The notes beneath the pieces are model-generated. The model was not told where the DNA came from. It saw only the letters and a list, made by a program, of their open reading frames with translations, and searched no databases. Positions 49,781 through 56,778 of a DNA stretch of 64,000 nucleotides are shown piece by piece. The stretch is from CALGDE01 sp964655355 (lineage in GTDB: Bacteria > Cyanobacteriota > Cyanobacteriia > CACIAM-69d), in NCBI GenBank assembly GCA_964655355.1, contig CAZZMD010000008.1, forward strand, positions 38,451-102,450, read 5' to 3'. A program made the position numbers and the translations under genes. Position 1 is the stretch's first letter; each line of letters begins with the position of its first letter.

Positions 49781-52210
49781 ATGTCTCAAATCCTGTGTGG
49801 TGGGTATTCTGAGCCGTTTGCGCCCTTTACCGATCCCGCGACGGGGTCCGATATTGGCGTCGATCCCGATGCGCCCCAGTTGCAATTATTTGAATCGAAG
49901 CTAGCGCCTCAGCAAGAAAATCGCTGGGTGGTCGGCGCGACTTGGGGACAGCTTGATCCCCAGGCGGAACCGGCGATCGCAGGCGGGGCGATCGCTTGGA
50001 TTGACGACAATTTGCAATATCAATCTGAAACCTGGGACGGGTCAACCTTATCGGAGGATCCCCGAGATAGCGCCGATAAAGAATCCTGGGGGGCGCGCCG
50101 TCCGCGATGGGTGGGGCACGGCTGTTTGATTGGCGATGCGGTCTTCCCCAACGAAACCAATGTCACCCTCAGCGATCCCAGCTTGGCAACCTTAAGTGTT
50201 GATTTACCGCCGGGGACTGTTGTGGTGCCGGGGGCGATCGCAGGGATTGCCCGCTATGATTTATCGCTGCCGCGCAATCCCCAAGCCTTCCCCCCGGCGG
50301 CGGAATCGATCCCCGGTTTGCGTCAGGTGACCACCAATTTCGGGCTGACCTACTATGGCGGCGCGGAAAATGTGCCCTTTGATCCCATTGAGTATGGTCA
50401 GCAATTTGGCGATGGGATTATTGTGTTCGAGGTTTTTCACGCCGGGCAAACGGTGGCGCAGGTGCAAGCCAATACCAGCCGCCCCAGTGCCGATTCCCCA
50501 ACGTCGCCGCCCCAGGTAGGGGATGCCCTGGCGATCTCTGTGAGCTACAGTTTTTTTTACCAGTCACCCCTCGCCGCCTATACCTATGACGAGGAAGGGG
50601 ATTTATATTTTGTCGGCGCGCGACCGGAGGGCACCTGGGAGCGATGGATTTACACGGTGCCGCCCACCGGCGAAAAATTGATCGAAAATCCGGCGATCGC
50701 ACCGACCCAAAATTATGGGCTAACGGTAACGGGGATCGAGGGGGACACCATCACCCGCACGGGCTCGATTCACCAATTGCTCTGGCATTACGGCGCGCCG
50801 ACCCTACTCACGGGCACCTGGTCGTTCACCCGCGAGACCACCAAAACCGGCGACGCCGCCAAACCCCCGGGATCAACCGGTCCCGCCCATTCCGACAGCG
50901 ACTCCCCCGGCGGCGCAGGATTTGCCGGTTGGCCCAGCGGTGCCGATGGCGCAACGGCGGACGGCGGATTTTGGTCCACCGTCACCATCACCGAACCCAG
51001 CTATTTTTATTGGGAAGCCGAAGACCGCACCGAGCTAATCGAGTGGGGATTTCCCGGCACCGCGCAATATTGGCAGGAGGCGATCGCCTGGGTTGGACTC
51101 AAATCGGTCAGCGTGCCCCAAAACACCCGCTCCGCCACCTATGACACCCGCGCCGGTTTTGCGCCCCTCTATGTCCGCGAAGATTTCGACGAACAACTCC
51201 CCCACGACTTCGACGCTCCCGATCCCCAGGTGCCGCTATTTAACGGCGTTTCTTATATCTCCGTCGGCAGCGGCTCCTGCAATTTCGCCAGCCTAGGGGA
51301 ATTTTCGTCGCAACCGGGACCCAACGGCGGCTGGTCCCAGGGACCGACAAACGGCAGCTGCACCCTGTACGGGCAATGGAATCGATTTCCAGCGTCAAAT
51401 CCGACCGTCACCAGCCAACGCCTCGTCAACACCCGCGCCCCCGAATCCGCCCCCCCAAACCCCGCCGACTTTCCCGACTTGCCGGGCTCCGGCATCCCTG
51501 GCGGCGGCGCACCGGGCAGCGATCCCCCCAATTTCGGCTATACGCCCGGCCTCTTCCCCGATACCGATTGGACCCATGAAATCCGTGAAATTACGGAATA
51601 CGAAATCCAATCCGCCGTCGGACCCACCTTGCGATCGCGCCGATATTTCCGCCTAGAGACCGTGGATTCCAGCGCCCACACTGCGGACTGGAATGGCAGC
51701 CGTTCCAACTCATCCATCACCTCCGGCGCATCCACCACAACCTTCACGCTGGAGTACGAAACCCCCTATGGGATGCTAATGCGATCGCCCGTGAATGCAG
51801 CCAGCGCCACCCCCGAAGAAGTCCTATATATGGTGCGCGAACTGTCCCCCACAACCCAATCCACCGCATTTGCCACCCCCTACCCCTACGACACCCAGCG
51901 CGTGTTCTATCAAAAATCCGGCGAAACCCCGGTAGAAATCACCGGCAATATCGAAGCCCTATGGCCAGCGATCGCCTGGGCGGACCCGGAGCAATATATT
52001 TGGGACCGCAATTTTTCCCTACAGGACGGGGTGTTATATCGATACCCTGCGATCGCCCCCGCCACCGATTTCCGCGAATCCAATCAAACCCTCTCCGTCG
52101 AAGCCTACCAAGTAGATGACGGCAGTTTGACGATGTTGCAAGATCGACGGGTGAAGGTGCGATCGCTTGATAATAGCGGGGCGATCGTCTTTGACCTCTC
52201 CGCAGGCTGA
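49781..52210 (+). CDS. Large tail fibre/receptor-binding candidate
   Basis: This 809-residue protein is the last gene of the structural operon. It is rich in Pro, Thr, Ser, Asp and aromatic residues and free of long helices, as is usual for receptor-binding fibres. A Gly/Pro-rich linker lies near residues 565-590 (G-I-P-G-G-G-A-P-G-S). No catalytic domain (endosialidase or lyase) was recognised. Followed by repeat R11. Confidence 0.65.
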   Translation: MSQILCGGYSEPFAPFTDPATGSDIGVDPDAPQLQLFESKLAPQQENRWVVGATWGQLDPQAEPAIAGGAIAWIDDNLQYQSETWDGSTLSEDPRDSADKESWGARRPRWVGHGCLIGDAVFPNETNVTLSDPSLATLSVDLPPGTVVVPGAIAGIARYDLSLPRNPQAFPPAAESIPGLRQVTTNFGLTYYGGAENVPFDPIEYGQQFGDGIIVFEVFHAGQTVAQVQANTSRPSADSPTSPPQVGDALAISVSYSFFYQSPLAAYTYDEEGDLYFVGARPEGTWERWIYTVPPTGEKLIENPAIAPTQNYGLTVTGIEGDTITRTGSIHQLLWHYGAPTLLTGTWSFTRETTKTGDAAKPPGSTGPAHSDSDSPGGAGFAGWPSGADGATADGGFWSTVTITEPSYFYWEAEDRTELIEWGFPGTAQYWQEAIAWVGLKSVSVPQNTRSATYDTRAGFAPLYVREDFDEQLPHDFDAPDPQVPLFNGVSYISVGSGSCNFASLGEFSSQPGPNGGWSQGPTNGSCTLYGQWNRFPASNPTVTSQRLVNTRAPESAPPNPADFPDLPGSGIPGGGAPGSDPPNFGYTPGLFPDTDWTHEIREITEYEIQSAVGPTLRSRRYFRLETVDSSAHTADWNGSRSNSSITSGASTTTFTLEYETPYGMLMRSPVNAASATPEEVLYMVRELSPTTQSTAFATPYPYDTQRVFYQKSGETPVEITGNIEALWPAIAWADPEQYIWDRNFSLQDGVLYRYPAIAPATDFRESNQTLSVEAYQVDDGSLTMLQDRRVKVRSLDNSGAIVFDLSAG

Positions 52211-52240
52211 TCCTGGACCAACGCACAATTGGTACGGGCA

Positions 52241-52294
52241 GGGGCGCTGCCCCTACCTACCCCGCTAAAGGGTCAACGACCCTTTAGAATCCCG
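52241..52294 (+). repeat. Double-hairpin repeat R11
   Basis: GGGGC-GCT-GCCCC, then CTAAAGGGTC-AAC-GACCCTTTAG and AATCCCG, 30 nt after the last phage gene. The preceding ~28 bases (GGACCAACGCA... TGGTACGGGCA) recur before R13, so this subtype extends further upstream. Confidence 0.9.
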
Positions 52295-52317
52295 GTTTAT
52301 TGAGGCTTGGAATATTC

Positions 52318-52557
52318 ATGCAAACCGTTGAGCTTTCCCCCCTAGCTGTCGAAGTCCGCTTCACTCAGGATGATTTGGTCGTCTCCCTCATGGACGGACG
52401 CACCCTATCGGTCCCCATCATCTGGTTCCCCCGCCTACTCCATGCCACCCACGAACAGTTACATAATTACGAACTATTGGGCGAGGGCGAGGGGATCCAC
52501 TGGCCAGATATCGATGAGGATTTGAGTGTCGATGGCTTATTGCGCGGATCCCATTGA
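52318..52557 (+). CDS. DUF2442 protein
   Basis: This 79-residue protein has the DUF2442 pattern: V-R-F-T-Q-D-D-L-V-V-S-L-M-D-G-R-T-L-S-V-P-I and W-F-P-R-L, then I-H-W-P-D-I-D-E-D-L-S-V-D-G-L-L. Members commonly sit beside small DUF4160 proteins in mobile or toxin-antitoxin-like pairs; no partner is seen here. It lies between R11 and R12 and probably belongs to the host side of the prophage boundary. Confidence 0.85.
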   Translation: MQTVELSPLAVEVRFTQDDLVVSLMDGRTLSVPIIWFPRLLHATHEQLHNYELLGEGEGIHWPDIDEDLSVDGLLRGSH

Positions 52558-52577
52558 TCGCACAGTTGGTACGGGCA

Positions 52578-52631
52578 GGGGCGCTGCCCCTTCCAACCCC
52601 GCCTAAGGGTCAGCGACCCTTAGGAATCCCG
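52578..52631 (+). repeat. Double-hairpin repeat R12
   Basis: GGGGC-GCT-GCCCC, then CCTAAGGGTC-AGC-GACCCTTAGG and AATCCCG. It starts 20 nt after the DUF2442 stop codon and overlaps the last codons of the CLC gene on the other strand, supplying its stop codon. Confidence 0.9.
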
Positions 52632-54057
52632 GTTTCACTCGCGATCGCTGGGTCTCTAATAGCCACATATTGCTGGTCAGCAGGAAGCTCGCAAAGGACG
52701 CGATCGCTATCACGGGCAATATCGTCGTATCTGACAAGACGGTCAGAATAATCGTGGTGCTGACGGGGGTTTTCGTTATGGCAACGTTCAGCGCGGCCAT
52801 GCAGCATAGGACCGCGATCGTCGGATGAAGCCCGGGGATGCCGAAGGCGATCGCTAACCCCAAACTTGCTCCGGTGAAGAATAATGGAAATATAAATCCG
52901 CCCCGAAATCCGCCGTGGATGGTGAAACATATCGCGAACATTTTGGCCAGGCATAGGCATAGCAACATGACGACGCCATAGGATGCGGATTTCGCCAAGA
53001 GCTGACTCTCAATCTGATGCTCACTAAAGAACAGCGTCGCCGGAAACAACACCGCAATCCAGCCAATGCCTAGCCCCCCCAGCACCGCTAGCAATATATG
53101 ACGATGCTCAATTTTTTGGATCATCCAGTGCATCCCCCGAAAGATGCCGATAAATAGGATGCCCGCCAATGCGCCGGCAATTCCCAACAGCAATCCTTCA
53201 ACCAAATGCACCCATGACAGGGTCGGCAAATCCCCAAATCGCCCAAAGTTATAGATGCCGCCCACCGCCAACCCCGTCCCCGCCCGAAAAACCGCAAAAC
53301 TACAGATTCCCGACACCATGGTTGGGATAATCGCTTCGTAATATTCCAACCCCCGTCGATGGGGAATTTCTAAGGCGAAGAGCGGTCCGCCAATGGGATC
53401 GCAAAAAAACGCCGACAGCGCCGCCCCCATGCCACAAAAGGTCAGGATGCGCGCACTCTCCATCGTTAGCGCCAACTTTTGCGCCAGCCAACTGCCCATG
53501 CTGCCATTAATCTGCACCAGCGGCGCTTCGGGACCCAAACTCCCCCCCGCCACAATCGACACAATGGAAGTCGCAATCATCCCAGGGGTCTGACTTTGGT
53601 CCAAATCCCCCGTGTCATGCACCTGGTCAATAACGATCGCCATCTCCCCCGGCAACCCCAGGAAATGGAGACACAACCCCACCCCCAACCCACCGACCGT
53701 AGCCACCAGCCAGGTGTAATGCCAATGCGGTAACCAGAGGGGAAACAGAGTGACGATCGCCTCGCGCCCCGCCCCCCAAACAACCTCCAACAAATGCTCA
53801 ATGACGGAATAATAGACCGTCGCCACCAGCCCCCCCACAATCCCAACCGTCGCCGCCGCCAAAAGCGTATCGGAATAGGACAACGTTCGAGGCGCGATCG
53901 CCCCATCCGCCGAAGCACCATCCGTTGAGCTATCAGCGAACCCCTCAGATGAATAATCAGCAAAACCCTCAGAAATTTCCCTAGTCACCCTGTCGCTCCA
54001 CCCGTAGTGGACCCCGTAGCGGACTGTGAATCGTGGAATCTTGTGAGTTCCCCCCAC
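52603..54057 (-). CDS. CLC-family chloride channel/transporter
   Basis: This 484-residue polytopic membrane protein has the CLC signature G-S-L-G-P-E-A-P (gating glutamate present), followed by a second selectivity-filter-like G-G-F-I-F-P. The segment F-A-L-E-I-P-H-R fits the family position after helix G. It may move chloride, possibly in exchange for protons. The start is uncertain: a GTG at 54057 gives an acidic N-terminal extension with E-G-F-A-D-Y-S-S repeats. The last ~10 residues (G-F-L-R-V-A-D-P) and stop come from repeat R12, so the natural C-terminus has been replaced. Confidence 0.9.
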   Translation of the reverse strand: MGGTHKIPRFTVRYGVHYGWSDRVTREISEGFADYSSEGFADSSTDGASADGAIAPRTLSYSDTLLAAATVGIVGGLVATVYYSVIEHLLEVVWGAGREAIVTLFPLWLPHWHYTWLVATVGGLGVGLCLHFLGLPGEMAIVIDQVHDTGDLDQSQTPGMIATSIVSIVAGGSLGPEAPLVQINGSMGSWLAQKLALTMESARILTFCGMGAALSAFFCDPIGGPLFALEIPHRRGLEYYEAIIPTMVSGICSFAVFRAGTGLAVGGIYNFGRFGDLPTLSWVHLVEGLLLGIAGALAGILFIGIFRGMHWMIQKIEHRHILLAVLGGLGIGWIAVLFPATLFFSEHQIESQLLAKSASYGVVMLLCLCLAKMFAICFTIHGGFRGGFIFPLFFTGASLGLAIAFGIPGLHPTIAVLCCMAALNVAITKTPVSTTIILTVLSDTTILPVIAIASFASFLLTSNMWLLETQRSRVKPGFLRVADP

Positions 54058-54246
54058 CCTAGGCGAAACATCAACCCCCGACAGTAGCAGCCGCTACGGG
54101 CGATCGCACCCCCAACCCGGCATAGGAGCGATCAGCGATCATTTAGTATCCACATTCCAACCGAGATGCGCCGTGCGCGACCTCCGACTTTTGGTTGTGA
54201 TAAACAGAACATCATCTCCTATCATGCAATCAGCATGGCTCCGTGA

Positions 54247-54290
54247 GCGATCGCCCCGCCCTCAATCAGCACCCCGCTAGGGGCGATCGC
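54247..54290 (+). repeat. HIP1-ended palindromic repeat S1
   Basis: The ends GCGATCGCCCC and GGGGCGATCGC form 11-bp inverted arms. Inside is CTCAATCAGCACCCCGCTAG, whose CCCCGCTAGGGG part is itself a small palindrome. Other copies are at 58824-58867 (opposite strand) and 60832-60870. Confidence 0.85.
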
Positions 54291-54328
54291 AAAGGCACTC
54301 GACTTCATTGATTGCATTTCAGGGACTG

Positions 54329-54363
54329 CATTTCATTGATTTCATTTCATTGATTTCATTTCA
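54329..54363 (+). repeat. 14-bp tandem repeat
   Basis: Two full copies of CATTTCATTGATTT plus half a unit lie 37 bp before the PP-loop gene. Confidence 0.85.
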
Positions 54364-54399
54364 GTTGTTTCTTAGGATCCTAAAACGCCCTTAAATCCT

Positions 54400-55626
54400 A
54401 TGTCTAGAATTGACCTGTGGCAGGAAGAAGTAATTGAAGAAAATGGCTTCGTCACAATAGGCGCGACCCTAGAATTTTCAGGCAAGAATCGACAACATTT
54501 GTGGTATCGCGTCCCCGAAAAACATAGCTCCATCTTGACCTCAAGCTGCGATCCTTTTGTGATTGCGACGATCTTCACAGCCATGAGCCGGAAGTTAGAC
54601 CTAATGGTTCACGGGGAGGTCTCTCCCTCACTACTGAGAAATCTAGAAGAGTTTCAAATCATATGGTCTGCTTGGAAACCAGGAGTCTATCAATTTGTCC
54701 AAGTTGATGCAGAGATCGAGCGGGAACAATCTTCCGGAAATATTAAATCCGGAAATATTAAATCCGGAAATATTGAAGCAGGAAATATTGAAGAAGAAAG
54801 GGCAATTAGTGCGTTTTCGGGCGGGGTTGATAGCGGCTTCACCGCACTCCGTCACTGTCGCTTGGAACAGGGGCGGCGAAAATGTAACTTGAAAGCGGGC
54901 TTGATGGTGCATGGATTTGATATCCCGCTACACAAGCAAGATATTTTTGAACGGGCGGCTCAGAAATCTCAAATCATGTTGTCAAGCTTAGGGATGGAAT
55001 TAATCCCGATCGCCACTAATTTGCGGGAAGCGATTACCCTGAACTGGGAAGATATTTTCGGGGCGGCGATCGTCTCTTGTTTGAGTGCAGTGCAAAACGG
55101 CTACAACAAAGGACTCGTTCCGTCTGGCTATTCCTATCGGGATACTTATCCCCATGGTTCAACCCCATACACGGATTCTTTGCTATCAAGCCAGTCTTTT
55201 ACCATTGAACACGACGGTGCCAAATTGGATCGGCTGGAGAAAATTGGAGAGCTTCAAAACTGGGAGGAAGCCTTAGAAAATTTGAGGGTGTGTTGGCAGG
55301 GAGAGCACCTAGATGAAAATTGTGGACGCTGCGAAAAATGTATTCGGACCATCCTCAAGTTTCGAGCCTTGGGCCATGAGCTGCCCCCTTGTTTCCCGGC
55401 GGATGTTACCAATCAGCAAATTTTTAATCTGAGGTTGAGGCGGGGAGGCTTGCACTCAATGCAGCACTTATTGAATTGGACTGACAAGAATCCGGTGTCT
55501 GAAAGTTGGGTGCAGGTCCTAAGGATCGCGGTTAATCGAAACCGTATCGTGCAAAGTGTTGAGCAAAGTCTCCCGCATCCCTGGCAGAATCGCCTGCGGA
55601 AACTAAGGGCTAAGCTAAGGGGCTGA
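54400..55626 (+). CDS. PP-loop ATP-pyrophosphatase-like protein with Cys cluster
   Basis: In this 408-residue protein residues 140-145 are the PP-loop S-G-G-V-D-S typical of enzymes that adenylate a substrate before amidation or thiolation. A Cys motif C-G-R-C-E-K-C (308-314) probably binds zinc or an Fe-S cluster. Just before the PP-loop are four 15-bp repeats encoding S-G-N-I-K. The gene is more AT-rich than its neighbours. Similar proteins occur in surface-polysaccharide clusters, but no such cluster is here and the substrate is unknown. Confidence 0.7.
   Translation: MSRIDLWQEEVIEENGFVTIGATLEFSGKNRQHLWYRVPEKHSSILTSSCDPFVIATIFTAMSRKLDLMVHGEVSPSLLRNLEEFQIIWSAWKPGVYQFVQVDAEIEREQSSGNIKSGNIKSGNIEAGNIEEERAISAFSGGVDSGFTALRHCRLEQGRRKCNLKAGLMVHGFDIPLHKQDIFERAAQKSQIMLSSLGMELIPIATNLREAITLNWEDIFGAAIVSCLSAVQNGYNKGLVPSGYSYRDTYPHGSTPYTDSLLSSQSFTIEHDGAKLDRLEKIGELQNWEEALENLRVCWQGEHLDENCGRCEKCIRTILKFRALGHELPPCFPADVTNQQIFNLRLRRGGLHSMQHLLNWTDKNPVSESWVQVLRIAVNRNRIVQSVEQSLPHPWQNRLRKLRAKLRG
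54733..54792 (+). repeat. 15-bp in-frame tandem repeats
   Basis: Four units of TCCGGAAATATTAAA, the last two slightly changed, encode S-G-N-I-(K/E) repeats. Multiples of three mean copy-number change would alter linker length without breaking the frame. Confidence 0.9.
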
Positions 55627-55655
55627 TCCCTGCGCGATCGCCACCCGAATCAGCA

Positions 55656-56120
55656 TTATTGAGGCACCCCATGGGCGGCGAGCACCCCCTCATACTCCGC
55701 CAACCAACTCGCGATCGCCCCACCAATATCCGTCACGCTGCCCGAAAAATCCTGAATATGCACAAGCGCCGCCTGGGACACCATCAAATTCACCCCATTC
55801 TCCTCCGCCGCCGCCCGAAAATCCGTGCGCACACACACAATCGGCACCCCATTGCCATAGGCATACCCCATCTCAAAACAAGTTCCTGAGTCTGCATCAG
55901 GGCCGTCGGCGATCGCCACCACCACATCCGCCTCATCCAAATACTCAATACAAGCATCAAACGCCTTCGCAAAAAAATCCGGATCCTCATCGGGGCTACC
56001 GGGCGCAAACTCCTGCGGCAAAAACACCGTATACCCCTTATCTTTCAGGAGAGCCGCCAAAGATTGATTAAACTCCCGCTCAGCACAAGTAAACAACGGA
56101 CCAGCAATATAGAGTTTCAT
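55656..56120 (-). CDS. Nucleoside 2-deoxyribosyltransferase-like protein
   Basis: This 154-residue enzyme family cleaves or exchanges the N-glycosidic bond of deoxynucleosides. It starts M-K-L-Y-I-A-G-P-L-F and has D-S-G-T-C-F-E-M-G-Y-A-Y-G with candidate catalytic Glu83; A-D-G-P-D-A-D fits the substrate-binding Asp region. Nucleotide salvage is the likely role. A tail-to-tail gap of 29 bp separates it from the PP-loop gene. Confidence 0.88.
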   Translation of the reverse strand: MKLYIAGPLFTCAEREFNQSLAALLKDKGYTVFLPQEFAPGSPDEDPDFFAKAFDACIEYLDEADVVVAIADGPDADSGTCFEMGYAYGNGVPIVCVRTDFRAAAEENGVNLMVSQAALVHIQDFSGSVTDIGGAIASWLAEYEGVLAAHGVPQ

Positions 56121-56152
56121 GGGTGTTTAAGAGGGGGATTTAAGAGGGGCAT

Positions 56153-56386
56153 TTAAGAGGGGGCGATCGCAGTAGCCTTACCAATTTCCACGCTAACCGA
56201 ATCGAAGCGATCGTCCCCAGGGCGATAGGACAGCAGCTCAATGCCAATCACCTCGCCCGTCCCCTCATCCCGGATCAACATCATCCCATCCCCCAACTCT
56301 TCGCTGATTTGGTGTTTGCGAGGCGCTTGCCAAAATACCGTCAGCAATTCCAGCTCCGGTTCGTAAAACACTTTTACTTGGGCCAT
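56153..56386 (-). CDS. DUF2283 protein, possible antitoxin
   Basis: This 77-residue protein matches the DUF2283 layout: V-K-V-F-Y-E-P-E-L-E-L-L-T-V-F-W, a middle D-G-M-M-L-I-R-D-E, and I-G-I-E-L-L-S-Y. It overlaps the upstream gene by 13 bp. Such pairs behave like small toxin-antitoxin or stress modules in cyanobacteria; experimental support is limited. Confidence 0.75.
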   Translation of the reverse strand: MAQVKVFYEPELELLTVFWQAPRKHQISEELGDGMMLIRDEGTGEVIGIELLSYRPGDDRFDSVSVEIGKATAIAPS

Positions 56387-56688
56387 AGCTTCTCACCTTC
56401 TTTGATGGCGCTGGTTTGGTAGGCGGTGATCAGAAAACCGTCGTCCTCTAATTGTCGCGCAACGGCAACCGCCCACCGCTGAAATTTAATCTGGCAGTAG
56501 AACAGGAGGACGCCCGGATCCTGGCTACTACGCCGCACTTCCTCCGGCTGACTCAGCGCTTGTTGAATGAGCGGTTCGATATCTTCAAGGTAAGGGTGTT
56601 TTTCTAATAGTGCTGCCCAGTGGCGATCGCTCGTACGCACCGAGAATCCCAATGGCGTCAAAATATTAAATCGTTCTTCGTCATTCAT
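56374..56688 (-). CDS. DUF4258-like protein, possible toxin partner
   Basis: This 104-residue protein starts M-N-D-E-E-R-F-N-I-L-T-P-L-G-F-S-V-R. It has the conserved K-H-P-Y, E-V-R-R-S-S-Q-D-P-G-V-L-L-F-Y and F-L-I-T-A-Y segments. The family (phage-barnase/EndoU-like small proteins grouped under DUF4258) is commonly linked with DUF2283. Co-transcribed and overlapping with the downstream DUF2283 gene. Confidence 0.7.
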   Translation of the reverse strand: MNDEERFNILTPLGFSVRTSDRHWAALLEKHPYLEDIEPLIQQALSQPEEVRRSSQDPGVLLFYCQIKFQRWAVAVARQLEDDGFLITAYQTSAIKEGEKLWPK

Positions 56689-56725
56689 CGTTGTTCACTG
56701 GACCAACGCAAAAATGGTACAGGCA

Positions 56726-56778
56726 GGGGCGCTGCCCCTACCGACCCCGCTAAAGGGTCACAACCCTTTAGAATCCCG
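56726..56778 (+). repeat. Double-hairpin repeat R13
   Basis: GGGGC-GCT-GCCCC, then CTAAAGGGT-CACA-ACCCTTTAG and AATCCCG, with the same upstream extension as R11. Its last base directly abuts the stop codon of glmS on the other strand. Confidence 0.9.

Larger units (their letters stand above)
54058..54399. other. Intergenic region with S-type repeat and tandem repeats
   Basis: This 342 bp region between divergent genes contains the S1 palindromic repeat (54247-54290) and tandem copies of CATTTCATTGATTT (54329-54363). It should carry both promoters. No gene seen. Confidence 0.55.

Noticed and set aside
17900..52320. Exact prophage ends and 5-bp target duplication
   Set aside because: I looked for TG...CA ends and shared terminal repeats around 17.94-18.05 kb and 52.21-52.32 kb but found no convincing pair; the repeats R1 and R11 near both ends belong to the dispersed family and are not evidence of att sites.
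17968..56778. Regular GC-rich repeats considered as a CRISPR array
   Set aside because: Copies are kilobases apart, internally palindromic with covarying arms, and there are no spacers or cas genes.
17968..56778. The same repeats considered as rho-independent terminators
   Set aside because: No T run follows either hairpin in any copy, and several lie a few dozen bases upstream of start codons within apparent operons.
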